NCBI GenBank assembly: GCA_951802115.1
Contig: CATOPL010000004.1
Coordinates: 62,001-126,000, forward strand
DNA length: 64,000 bases
Source: an uncultured Lachnospiraceae bacterium
GTDB taxonomy: Bacteria > Bacillota > Clostridia > Lachnospirales > Lachnospiraceae
Reading direction: 5' to 3'
Position numbers and translations under genes: made by a program. How positions within the stretch are numbered: position 1 is the stretch's first letter; the number at the start of each line of letters is the position of its first letter. The notes under the pieces are model-generated. The model made no database searches. It was given only the letters and a program-made list of their open reading frames with translations, and was not told the DNA's origin. This document shows, piece after piece, positions 51,041 to 60,268 of the stretch.

Positions 51041-51979
51041 TTAAAAATATACCAGCTCCTCTTCTGGTTTTACCGCCTTTTTTATATTGGTAGAATGGAG
51101 CACGATTCCTTCTTCGCCGTTATATTCCGGACGCTTTTCGACCTGCGCTTTTGCCGTCACCGTAATCCATTGCCGCTGTTTTAAGCGGTCTATATACGCA
51201 GAACTGCAGAGAAACCCGATAAAAGCCGTATCATCTGCACAACACGTCATAGCCATACGGCCCGGCACAAAATATCCCTCTGGCAGATGCTTTCCATTAT
51301 AAACCATGGCTGTAAACTGCAGAAGCTTCCCATCATATTTCTCCGGATGATCCATGGCGTCAATATACCAGATTCCATAGTCCGCATCCGCAATCTCAAT
51401 CACATCTGCTTCCAGATCAAACGGCAGCTCCTCCTCAAATTCCAGCATGGCGCCGTCTTCTTTCTCAAAAACCACCTGCGCCTTCGGATTCACAGCGCGC
51501 ATATTCCTTTTATAAGTAGCAGCCGGAATATCGTCACTGCTCCGATTGAAAATGATCAAATCTGAATCCTTTGCCATTTCCATAAAAAGCGACTTCATGT
51601 TTTTAAGATACACATCAAAGGTAGACGCATCCACCACGGTAATCACCTGCGCCACAAACCACCCTTTTGGCATGTACATATCGCGCAGAAAATCCATCCC
51701 CCACATACAGTTGTATTCCAGAACAATCTGTGTGGGCTTGTATTTTTTCTGGCATTCTGCAAGAAACATTTCGTTAAACTCACTTTTGTCTTCCAGCATT
51801 ACCAGAGTGGCATTGGCCTGTTTTAATATTTCTTCATCATATTCTTCGATTCCTTCTTCGCAGGCAAGCACCAGATTGCGCTCTCCGCCGGAAAAATATT
51901 CGTCTGCAAGAGTTTCCAGTGCAAATCTGGTTTTACCGCCCTCCAGAAATCCATGAATCACAAATACAGGAATTTTCAT
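51041..51979 (-). CDS. COG0523-like P-loop GTPase fused to TIGR03943-like C-terminal domain
   Basis: P-loop GFLEGGKTRF; C-terminal GRMAMTCCADDTAFIGFLCSS resembles the TIGR03943/YcgQ family. Confidence 0.7.
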   Translation of the reverse strand: MKIPVFVIHGFLEGGKTRFALETLADEYFSGGERNLVLACEEGIEEYDEEILKQANATLVMLEDKSEFNEMFLAECQKKYKPTQIVLEYNCMWGMDFLRDMYMPKGWFVAQVITVVDASTFDVYLKNMKSLFMEMAKDSDLIIFNRSSDDIPAATYKRNMRAVNPKAQVVFEKEDGAMLEFEEELPFDLEADVIEIADADYGIWYIDAMDHPEKYDGKLLQFTAMVYNGKHLPEGYFVPGRMAMTCCADDTAFIGFLCSSAYIDRLKQRQWITVTAKAQVEKRPEYNGEEGIVLHSTNIKKAVKPEEELVYF

Positions 51980-52013
51980 AATCAGCTTCTCCTATCTTAC
52001 TGCCATTGCACCC

Positions 52014-53075
52014 TCAAAGCTCAAAAAGCTTTGTCAGCTCTTCTTCACTCAGATGAGAACCGATCACACAGAGACGTCCGGTATAATCCGCCTCTCCATG
52101 ACGCACTTCATATTCTTCCGGTACCATGTCAAAGTGCAGCCATCCTCCGTCTGTACAGGGGACGATGCCTTTGGCACGCAGAATAATCCCGCAATCGTCG
52201 TCATTTGAAAGCTTTTCCAGTATTTCACAAAGTTTCTCCTCACTGTATTTATGCGGTGTCTCCTGTCCCCAGCTTGTAAATACTTCATCTGCATGATGAT
52301 GGTGATGGTCATGACAGCCGCAGTCTTCTCCATGCACATGGCAGTGTTCATGCTCTCCATGCGCATGATGCTCATGACTGTGTTCCTCATGGTCGTGATG
52401 ATTATGATCATGCCTGTGATCATGGCATCCACAGTCCCCGTCATGCACATGCGCTTCCAGTTCTTCTTTCATCAGCAAGTCCTGATGCTGCATCGCTGCC
52501 AGAATCTGCTCTCCTTTTAATTCCTCCCAGGGAGTCGTAATAATCGTCGCCGTCCCGTTTTTCTCCCTCAGCATCTTCACGCAGGCTTCCAGCTTTTCTT
52601 CTGTCATCTTCTGTGTGCGGCTGATCACAATCGTCCCTGCATGCTCCACCTGATTATTAAAAAATTCCCCAAAGTTTTTCATATACATCCGACATTTCTG
52701 TCCGTCCACCACCGTCACCGAACTGTTCAGCTCCACCGGTTCATGCGCAGCCACACCCTGTACCGCTTTCGTTACATCCGACAGTTTCCCCACACCTGAC
52801 GGTTCAATCAAAATACGGTCCGGAGCGTAAGTTTCGATCACTTCCTTGAGCGCGCTTCCAAAATCTCCCACCAGAGAACAGCAGATACAGCCCGAATTCA
52901 TCTCTGTGATCTGAATACCCGCTTCCTTTAAAAATCCACCGTCGATACCAATCTCTCCGAATTCATTTTCAATCAGGACAATCTTTTCTCCTGCAAACGC
53001 TTCCTTTAACATTTTTTTGATCAACGTGGTCTTTCCGGCTCCCAGAAAACCGGAAACAATTTCAATTTTCGTCAT
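52014..53075 (-). CDS. COG0523 (CobW/ZNG-type) GTPase metallochaperone with His-rich insert
   Basis: VSGFLGAGKTTLIKKML; SGCICCSLVGDF; HVHDGDCGCHDHRHDHNHHDHEEHSHEHHAHGEHEHCHVHGEDCGCHDHHHHH. Confidence 0.92.
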   Translation of the reverse strand: MTKIEIVSGFLGAGKTTLIKKMLKEAFAGEKIVLIENEFGEIGIDGGFLKEAGIQITEMNSGCICCSLVGDFGSALKEVIETYAPDRILIEPSGVGKLSDVTKAVQGVAAHEPVELNSSVTVVDGQKCRMYMKNFGEFFNNQVEHAGTIVISRTQKMTEEKLEACVKMLREKNGTATIITTPWEELKGEQILAAMQHQDLLMKEELEAHVHDGDCGCHDHRHDHNHHDHEEHSHEHHAHGEHEHCHVHGEDCGCHDHHHHHADEVFTSWGQETPHKYSEEKLCEILEKLSNDDDCGIILRAKGIVPCTDGGWLHFDMVPEEYEVRHGEADYTGRLCVIGSHLSEEELTKLFEL

Positions 53076-53184
53076 ATTCTGCTCCTTTTCTGTATCCCGC
53101 TAAATCGTATCTCTGTAAAACGAAGCCCTCGGAAACCTGCCTGTCCAAGCAGTCCTCCCAAGGGCTTTTGTGCAACATAGTCTT

Positions 53185-53544
53185 TTATTGATTCAGTGCA
53201 TTTTTTGCAGTCTCTGCCAGTGCAGTAAAGGACGCTGCATCATTTACCGCCATATCTGCCAGAATTTTCCTGTTCATCTCCACGCCTGCAGTCTTCAGTC
53301 CATACATAAATCTGCTGTAGGAAAGTCCGTTCATACGTGCCGCCGCATTGATACGTGCAATCCAGAGCTGTCTGAACTGACGTTTTCTCTGCTTGCGTCC
53401 GGCATAAGCGCTGGTCAGCGCTCTCATCACGGACTGTTTTGCGATTCTGTACTGCTTGCTTCTTGCTCCTCTGTAGCCCTTTGCAAGCTTTAATACTCTA
53501 TTATGTCTCTTTTTAGCGTTTAAGCCGCCTTTCACTCTTGCCAT
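53185..53544 (-). CDS. rplT: 50S ribosomal protein L20
   Basis: [37 protein letters not shown]. Confidence 0.98.
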   Translation of the reverse strand: MARVKGGLNAKKRHNRVLKLAKGYRGARSKQYRIAKQSVMRALTSAYAGRKQRKRQFRQLWIARINAAARMNGLSYSRFMYGLKTAGVEMNRKILADMAVNDAASFTALAETAKNALNQ

Positions 53545-53571
53545 TTTTCTTCCTCCTTAACTGCCAAAATC

Positions 53572-53769
53572 TTATAAATAAGGTAAAATCTTCTTCATGT
53601 TTTTTACATTGGTCGCATCCGTAATCGTGGATTTTCTGAGATTCCTTTTTCTCTTCTGAGATTTTTTCGTTAAGATATGGCTCTTATAAGCTTTCATTCT
53701 TTTTAACTGTCCGGTTCCGGTCTTTTTAAAACGTTTTGCAGCTGCTCTGCTTGTCTTTACCTTTGGCAT
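53572..53769 (-). CDS. rpmI: 50S ribosomal protein L35
   Basis: [36 protein letters not shown]. Confidence 0.98.
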   Translation of the reverse strand: MPKVKTSRAAAKRFKKTGTGQLKRMKAYKSHILTKKSQKRKRNLRKSTITDATNVKNMKKILPYL

Positions 53770-53874
53770 ATGTTGATTCCTCCTGTAAACATATTCTATA
53801 TTGCCCAGATCACAGACCTGGCATAACTTACCGGTCTCTGTAAGAGACCCGCCCTTTACAGCTTTTTAGATAAG

Positions 53875-54384
53875 TTAATTACGCTTTTCACTGAAAAACA
53901 TGGTCATGCTGCGGCCTTCCATCTTCGGCGCTCTGTCGATAACCGCGATGTCTGCCAGCTTTTCGGCAAACACATCCAGGATCCGTTTACTACTCTGCAC
54001 ATGCGCCATTTCACGTCCACGAAAACGCAGGGTAACTTTCACCTTGTCACCCTTCTGAATGAACTTTCTTGCCGCATTGACCTTCGTATTCAGATCGTTG
54101 TCATCAATATTCGGAGACAGACGAACTTCTTTGATTTCGATGGTTTTCTGCTTCTTTCTTGCTTCTTTCTCTTTTCTTGCCAGCTCATAACGGTATTTGC
54201 CGTAATCAATGATCTTACATACCGGCGGCTTGGCAGTAGGAGCAATCTTTACAAGATCCAGCTCAGCCTCCCTCGCCATTTTCATTGCCTCACTGGCAGA
54301 CATAATGCCCAACTGCTCTCCATCCCGACCGATCAGGCGGATCTCCCGATCTCTGATCTGCTCGTTAATCATTAATTCGCTAAT
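53875..54384 (-). CDS. infC: Translation initiation factor IF-3, probable AUU start
   Basis: (M)SELMINEQIRDREIRLIG...; ATT at 54384 lies 8 nt after GGAGG. Confidence 0.92.
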   Translation of the reverse strand: MSELMINEQIRDREIRLIGRDGEQLGIMSASEAMKMAREAELDLVKIAPTAKPPVCKIIDYGKYRYELARKEKEARKKQKTIEIKEVRLSPNIDDNDLNTKVNAARKFIQKGDKVKVTLRFRGREMAHVQSSKRILDVFAEKLADIAVIDRAPKMEGRSMTMFFSEKRN

Positions 54385-54570
54385 AACTGTACACCTCCGC
54401 GCATAAAAAAGTGGATAGAAAACTATCCACTTAACATACAAAAGAAATATGCTGACGCATACTGCTTTACCGTATTAACCCAGGTCACTTCCTGTGCCAA
54501 GGTGAGAGTGGATACTCTTCTTTCATTTCATAACCTTAAATACCATAACACAGGAAATGTCCGGTGTCAA
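54385..54570 (-). promoter_or_regulatory. L20-type attenuator leader of infC-rpmI-rplT (promoter, antiterminator, terminator)
   Basis: Minus strand TTGACA-17-TATGGT (54570-54542); terminator AAGTGGATAG-TTTT-CTATCCACTT-TTTT (54432-54409); upstream TATCCACT (54514-54507) can pair with the terminator 5' arm. Confidence 0.85.
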
Positions 54571-54578
54571 CTGTTTTT

Positions 54579-54752
54579 TCAAACAAAACGATTGGTTTTT
54601 TCATCGTATTCATAATCAATGCTGCGAAGTTTCTCTACCAGTTCTTCTGTCTCTATCCCCTTATCCCTGCAAAAACATGCAAGGTCAGGATAGAAATCAC
54701 GAAGCTGGGTATTTACATAACTTAACAGCATGACCGGATCTTTTGGTATCAT
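54579..54752 (-). CDS. DUF4250-like small protein (57 aa), absent from ORF track
   Basis: MIPKDPVMLLSYVNTQLRDFYPDLACFCRDKGIETEELVEKLRSIDYEYDEKTNRFV*. Confidence 0.82.
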   Translation of the reverse strand: MIPKDPVMLLSYVNTQLRDFYPDLACFCRDKGIETEELVEKLRSIDYEYDEKTNRFV

Positions 54753-54762
54753 ATTTATCGCA

Positions 54763-57345
54763 TCACCTTTCCCGGATCACAAGTCCGTCATCATTCCGCT
54801 CCACCACCATTGTGCTTCCCGCATGTACCTGACCGGACAGCATATATCTGGCCGCCATCGTTTCCACATATTTCTGAAGATAGCGCTTCAGCGGGCGGGC
54901 TCCGTACACAGGATCATAACCGTTCTCCACAATATATGCTTTCGCTTCATCCGTCAGCTTCAGCGTCAGTTCCTTTTCCGCCAGTCTGCGGTTCAGATCT
55001 GCAAGCAGAAGATCCACAATATGTCCGATATTGTCTTTGGTCAGCGGTTTAAACAGAATCGTCTCGTCCAGACGGTTTAAAAACTCCGGGCGGAAATGAT
55101 TCCGCAGGTCATCCATAACCAGCTTTTCACTCTCCGGACGAATCTCTCCTTTTTCGTCAATACCTTCCAGAAGATAAGAAGACCCGATGTTGGATGTCAT
55201 GATCAGAATCGTGTTTTTGAAATCCACAGTCCGGCCCTGAGAGTCAGTGATCCGTCCGTCGTCCAGTACCTGCAGGAGCACATTAAATACGTCCGGATGA
55301 GCCTTTTCCACTTCGTCAAAAAGCACAACCGAATACGGATGTCTGCGGACCGCTTCCGTCAGCTGACCTCCTTCCTCGTATCCCACATATCCGGGAGGCG
55401 CTCCGATCAGCCTGGAGACCGAATATTTCTCCATATATTCGCTCATATCAATCCGGACCATATTCTGTTCATCGTCGAACAGACTTGCCGCCAGCGTCTT
55501 TGCCAGTTCTGTTTTTCCTACTCCGGTGGGGCCAAGAAACAGAAAAGAACCAATCGGCTTCCCCGGATCTTTAATCCCCGCCTTGGAACGGATAATGGCA
55601 TCCGATACCTTCCGCACTCCTTCATCCTGACCGATCACGCGTTTGTGAAGCTCCTCGTCCAGATGCAGCGTCTTATTCCGCTCGCTCTCCGTCAGCTTCG
55701 ACACCGGAATACCGGTCCAGCGGGAAATAATCCGTGCGATCTCCTCATCCGTCACACTCTCATGGACAAGGGACAGATCCTGTTTCTTTACTTTCTCTTC
55801 CTCCTCTGAAAGCTGCTTGTGAAGCTGGGGCAGCTGCCCATACTGCAGCTGGGCAGCTTTTTCCAGATCATATCCCTGCTGCGCGGCCTGGATCTGTTTA
55901 TTCACAGATTCAATCTCTTCCCGAATCCTGCTCAGACGCTCTACGGAACGCTTTTCATCATCCCATTGTGCCTTCTTATTATTAAATTCATCCCGAAGCT
56001 CCGCCAGTTCTTTCTGAAGAGATTCCAGACGGTCCCGACTCAGACGGTCTGTTTCTTTTTTCAGCGCCGCTTCTTCAATCTCCAGCTGCAGCACTTTACG
56101 GCGCAGCTCGTCCAGTTCGGTGGGCATGGAGTCCAGCTCGGTTTTGATCAGTGCACATGCCTCGTCCACCAGATCGATTGCCTTGTCCGGAAGAAACCGT
56201 TCTGAAATATAGCGATGCGACAATGCCGCCGCCGATACCAGAGCAGAGTCCGTAATCTTCACCCCATGAAACACCTCATAGCGCTCTTTCAGGCCTCGCA
56301 GAATCGAAATCGTATCCTCCACCGTCGGCTCATCCACCAGCACCTGCTGGAAACGCCTCTCCAGCGCCGCATCCTTTTCAATATACTGCCGGTATTCATC
56401 CAGCGTTGTAGCGCCGATACAGTGCAGTTCTCCCCGGGCCAGCAGCGGTTTCAGCATATTGCCTGCATCCATGGCTCCGTCGGTTTTGCCGGCCCCCACA
56501 ATCAGATGCAGCTCATCAATAAACAGTATAATGCGCCCTTCGCTTTTACGCACTTCCTCCAGCACCGCTTTCAGCCGTTCTTCAAACTCGCCTCGATACT
56601 TGGCGCCCGCTACCAAAGCTCCCATATCCAGCGCAAAAACTTTCTTTTCTTTTAATCCTTCCGGCACATCTCCGCGGACAATCCGCTGTGCAAGCCCTTC
56701 TACAACCGCCGTCTTACCGACGCCGGGTTCTCCGATCAGCACCGGATTGTTCTTTGTCTTACGCGACAGAATCCGGATTACATTGCGGATCTCCGCGTCT
56801 CTGCCGATAACCGGATCCAGTTTCTGCTCTCTGGCCCGTTCTACCAGATCGTATCCGTATTTGTTCAACGTATCATAAGTTGCTTCCGGGTTATCGCTGG
56901 TTACCCGCTGATTTCCCCGGACCGTGGACAGCGCCTGTAAAAACCGGTCTCTTGTAATCCCGTTTTCTTTAAAAAGTGTTTTCAGCGATGGACTTGGATA
57001 ATCCAGAAGCGACAGAAACAGATGTTCTACAGAAACATATTCGTCTCCCATTCGCTTCGCTTCCTCTTCTGCACTGATCAATACCCGGTTCAGGTACTGC
57101 CCGACATAGGGTTTCCCCCCAGAAACTTTCACTCTTTTATTCAGAGACTCTTCCACTCTCTCTTTAAACAAACTGATGTCTATGTCCATTTTTGTAATCA
57201 GTCTGGAGATCAGGCTCTCGTCCTGAGTCAGAAGACTGTACAGCAGATGTTCCTGCTCAATTTCCTGGTTCCCGTATTCCAGAGCAGTTTTCTCCAGATC
57301 ATTCACTGCCTGAACAGATTTCTGCGTAAATTTCTGAAAATTCAT
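54763..57345 (-). CDS. clpB: ATP-dependent chaperone ClpB
   Basis: Two Walker A motifs ([33 protein letters not shown]); [29 protein letters not shown]; coiled-coil middle domain. Confidence 0.97.
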   Translation of the reverse strand: MNFQKFTQKSVQAVNDLEKTALEYGNQEIEQEHLLYSLLTQDESLISRLITKMDIDISLFKERVEESLNKRVKVSGGKPYVGQYLNRVLISAEEEAKRMGDEYVSVEHLFLSLLDYPSPSLKTLFKENGITRDRFLQALSTVRGNQRVTSDNPEATYDTLNKYGYDLVERAREQKLDPVIGRDAEIRNVIRILSRKTKNNPVLIGEPGVGKTAVVEGLAQRIVRGDVPEGLKEKKVFALDMGALVAGAKYRGEFEERLKAVLEEVRKSEGRIILFIDELHLIVGAGKTDGAMDAGNMLKPLLARGELHCIGATTLDEYRQYIEKDAALERRFQQVLVDEPTVEDTISILRGLKERYEVFHGVKITDSALVSAAALSHRYISERFLPDKAIDLVDEACALIKTELDSMPTELDELRRKVLQLEIEEAALKKETDRLSRDRLESLQKELAELRDEFNNKKAQWDDEKRSVERLSRIREEIESVNKQIQAAQQGYDLEKAAQLQYGQLPQLHKQLSEEEEKVKKQDLSLVHESVTDEEIARIISRWTGIPVSKLTESERNKTLHLDEELHKRVIGQDEGVRKVSDAIIRSKAGIKDPGKPIGSFLFLGPTGVGKTELAKTLAASLFDDEQNMVRIDMSEYMEKYSVSRLIGAPPGYVGYEEGGQLTEAVRRHPYSVVLFDEVEKAHPDVFNVLLQVLDDGRITDSQGRTVDFKNTILIMTSNIGSSYLLEGIDEKGEIRPESEKLVMDDLRNHFRPEFLNRLDETILFKPLTKDNIGHIVDLLLADLNRRLAEKELTLKLTDEAKAYIVENGYDPVYGARPLKRYLQKYVETMAARYMLSGQVHAGSTMVVERNDDGLVIRER

Positions 57346-57444
57346 ATGCCCTCCTTATATTTGCGTATCCGCCGGATACTGTGAAAACTTCCGGTCGGAT
57401 GTTCTCCGGTTTTATTTGTTCTACAATGACTATAACACTAATTG

Positions 57445-57471
57445 TTAGCACTGTCAAGAGTCGAGTGCTAA
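57445..57471 (-). promoter_or_regulatory. CIRCE element upstream of clpB, one mismatch
   Basis: ttagcactg-tcaagagtc-gagtgctaa; minus-strand -35 TTGACA lies inside it, 17 bp from TATAGT. Confidence 0.88.
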
Positions 57472-57518
57472 TTTTATTTGATTTTTGCATGATTAACCGT
57501 AATCAATAATAACAAAAA

Positions 57519-57545
57519 GGCCCCGCCGCAGACCGACGGGGTTTC
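57519..57545 (-). terminator. Terminator after hybrid histidine kinase
   Basis: Minus strand CCCCGTCGGTCTGCGGCGGGGCCTTTTT. Confidence 0.7.
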
Positions 57546-57557
57546 TTAAATTTCTGT

Positions 57558-60221
57558 TTAATATTCCTGTTCAGACTGTGTTTCCAGCACTGCTCTGACG
57601 GTCTGTTCCAGCACCGCCATATCAATAGGCTTGGCCACATGAGCGTTCATCCCGGCTTCCAGTGCATCCCTGATATCCTCCGCAAAAGCATTTGCCGTCA
57701 TGGCGATAATAGGGATCGTCAGAGCCAGCGGATGTCCCAGATCGCGGATCGTCCTTGTTGCCTCATAGCCGTTCATCACCGGCATCTGCACATCCATCAG
57801 GATCAGGTCGTACTGTCCATGAACGGATTTTTCAAAAGCTTCCACCGCCAGCCGGCCATTTTCACAGATTTCACAGGACGCTCCCGACATATCCAGCAGT
57901 TCTCCAAGTATCTCCGCGTTGATCTCATTGTCTTCCGCCACAAGAATATGCATTCCCTCCAGCACACTCTGTTCATTGTCTGTTTTTGCTTCCTGTTCAT
58001 CGCCCCGTATCACATCCATCTTCTGCCGAAAACTGGTAAGAAAAAAAGGCTTGGACAAAAAGGCATCCACACCCGCGGCCTTTGCCTGCTCTTCAATTTC
58101 CGGCCAGTCGTAACTGGTCAGCACAAGAATCGGTACAGATTCCGACGCCTCCTTGCGGATACGTCTGGCTGTCTCCACACCGTCCATTCCCGGCATTTTC
58201 CAGTCCAGAAGAACCACATGATAGGGCTGTCCTTCTTCTTCTGACTGCTTCACCAGTTCCACTGCCTTTTCACCTTCCAGCACATAGTCCACCTGCACGC
58301 CGGTCCCTTCCATAGTCAGCTGAATATTCTGACAGATTACTTCCTCGTCATCCACAGTCAGCAGTCTGGTAATTCCTTTTTTCTGCCAGAAATCCTGATC
58401 CACTGCCTGATCGCTGATCTGCAGTTCCAGATCCACAGTAAACGTTGACCCTTTTCCTTTCTCGCTTTCCACCTGAATCTTTCCGCCCATCAGATCCAGC
58501 AGATTCTTGGTAATGGCCATTCCCAGGCCCGTTCCCTGAATCTTATTGGTCACGCTGTCCTCTTCTCTGGTGAATACCTGGAATATCTTCTTCACATATT
58601 CACGGCTCATGCCATATCCGTTATCCTGCACAATAAACCGGAAATGCGCCAGCTTCCTGGCGTGCTGCTTCAGCTCCTGGATTGTAAACGTAACGCAGCC
58701 GCCCTCCGGTGTATATTTAACCGCGTTGGACAGCAGGTTCAGCAGAATCTGGTTCAACCGCAGTTTATCCATCACCACCTGCTCATGCTTCAGGCCGCTG
58801 TTCAGAACTTCAAATACATGACCTTTTGCTTTCATCTGTGGACGAATAATGGAATCGATATTTTCAATCAGATCCACCATACTCTCATCTGACAGATTCA
58901 ATACTGTTTTGCCGGCCTCAATCTTGCTGATATCCAGAATATCATTGATCAGGCCCAGCAGATGCTGACTGGAAGAAGTAATCTTACGGGTATATTCTCT
59001 TACTTTGTCCGGCCTGTCCGCATCTCTTGCCAGAAGGGCGGCAAACCCCACGACAGCGTTCATCGGCGTACGGATATCGTGGCTCATATTGGACAGGAAA
59101 GAGCTCTTGGCTCTGTTTGCTTCTTCCGCAATCCGAAAAGCCTGTTCCGCTGTTTCCTTTGATCGGGCAAGCAGCGCATTGGACTCTTCCAGTTTTGCGT
59201 TCAACTCCTCCTGCCGTCGCAGATTTTCCTGTTCCTGACGATACAGCCGGATACTGCTTTGCTGTCTCACAATCGATATCACAACCAGCATCAACATAAA
59301 CAGAAGACTCATCAACAGAAATAAAAGCATCCGGATTACAGCTCCCACCATTTTCACAGTTCCGGAAGCCACATAATCTGCCGGGATCAAAAAGAGCAGC
59401 AGCGTATCATATTCTGCCAGAGAAGTAAGACAGTAAAAATATTCAATTCCGTTGTATGTAAAATTGGTACTGATAATATTGTTCTCTTTTAACGCTCCCC
59501 GAATATCGGGATACGCCTGCCCTTCCATCTCTTCCAGTACTTTCAGAACATTATAGGACTGAATCGTATTGTCTTCTGAAATATCATCATGCATCCGCGT
59601 TCCATTACTTTTCAGGATATAAGTTTCATTCTGACTCCCATAGGCGGCGCTGTCATAATACTCCGCCAGTGTATAGACATCTTTCAGAAGAAGCACATGT
59701 GTAAAGCAGGTATCCGGCTCTTCTCTGATCACAAGCGGAACGTCCAGCTTCTGCACAAAAGCCCAATAGCTGCTTTCATAAATTTGAGAATCTGTGATAA
59801 AAGTATACCGCTTTTCTCCGCCGGAGATGCGGTCGATGTCGGACCATACTCCGTGTTTTCCTTCTGCATCATAACAGTTCCCCTGACGGTCAAGAAGAAC
59901 AAGTCTTGAACTGTAATTCTCTATCTCCAGAAGACTTTCCAGTTCTTTAACAAATCCGACGCCTTCCTCCGCCGTGTCAAACTCCTGCTGCTTCAGCACA
60001 TTGACCGCAGCAGTCAGATAATTCCAGTGAGAATCCAGCACATTATCCAGATTTACCCGCACCTGAGATGTGATTTCGTTTAACTGTGTCGTACGCTCTT
60101 CAAAAATCCGTGCCCGCAGATATTCTGTAAAATAAATACCGCCCACCATCAGAAACAGAAGCAGGCTGACTGCCAGTACTGCCGGAAACACCTTATGATA
60201 TTTTTTCCTTTCCGTCTTCAT
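57558..60221 (-). CDS. Membrane hybrid histidine kinase with two receiver domains (HK-REC-REC)
   Basis: Two TMs flanking an extracytoplasmic sensor; FLSNMSHDIRTPMNAVVGFAALLA; RLLTVDDEEVICQNIQ...LLDWKMPGMDGVETARRIR; HILVAEDNEINAEILGELL...LILMDVQMPVMNGYEATRTIR. Confidence 0.92.
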   Translation of the reverse strand: MKTERKKYHKVFPAVLAVSLLLFLMVGGIYFTEYLRARIFEERTTQLNEITSQVRVNLDNVLDSHWNYLTAAVNVLKQQEFDTAEEGVGFVKELESLLEIENYSSRLVLLDRQGNCYDAEGKHGVWSDIDRISGGEKRYTFITDSQIYESSYWAFVQKLDVPLVIREEPDTCFTHVLLLKDVYTLAEYYDSAAYGSQNETYILKSNGTRMHDDISEDNTIQSYNVLKVLEEMEGQAYPDIRGALKENNIISTNFTYNGIEYFYCLTSLAEYDTLLLFLIPADYVASGTVKMVGAVIRMLLFLLMSLLFMLMLVVISIVRQQSSIRLYRQEQENLRRQEELNAKLEESNALLARSKETAEQAFRIAEEANRAKSSFLSNMSHDIRTPMNAVVGFAALLARDADRPDKVREYTRKITSSSQHLLGLINDILDISKIEAGKTVLNLSDESMVDLIENIDSIIRPQMKAKGHVFEVLNSGLKHEQVVMDKLRLNQILLNLLSNAVKYTPEGGCVTFTIQELKQHARKLAHFRFIVQDNGYGMSREYVKKIFQVFTREEDSVTNKIQGTGLGMAITKNLLDLMGGKIQVESEKGKGSTFTVDLELQISDQAVDQDFWQKKGITRLLTVDDEEVICQNIQLTMEGTGVQVDYVLEGEKAVELVKQSEEEGQPYHVVLLDWKMPGMDGVETARRIRKEASESVPILVLTSYDWPEIEEQAKAAGVDAFLSKPFFLTSFRQKMDVIRGDEQEAKTDNEQSVLEGMHILVAEDNEINAEILGELLDMSGASCEICENGRLAVEAFEKSVHGQYDLILMDVQMPVMNGYEATRTIRDLGHPLALTIPIIAMTANAFAEDIRDALEAGMNAHVAKPIDMAVLEQTVRAVLETQSEQEY

Positions 60222-60268
60222 ACAGTCTCCTTTCTATCCTGAGTTCCGCATTCGCCCTCATTACCAAA

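Noticed and set aside
52310-52450. Short-period repeat that could suggest a CRISPR-like or tandem array
   Set aside because: Explained entirely by His/Asp codon repetition in the metallochaperone.
52251-52520. Met-rich plus-strand ORF (MRCLLSPACKYFICMMMVMVMTAA...)
   Set aside because: It is simply the antisense reading of the His-rich codon repeats (CAT/CAC becoming ATG/GTG) in the CobW gene.
53101-53110. TAAATCGTAT resembling half of a Zur box upstream of the His-rich CobW gene
   Set aside because: Only one half-site is present; no symmetric partner arm was found, so Zur control is not supported from sequence alone.
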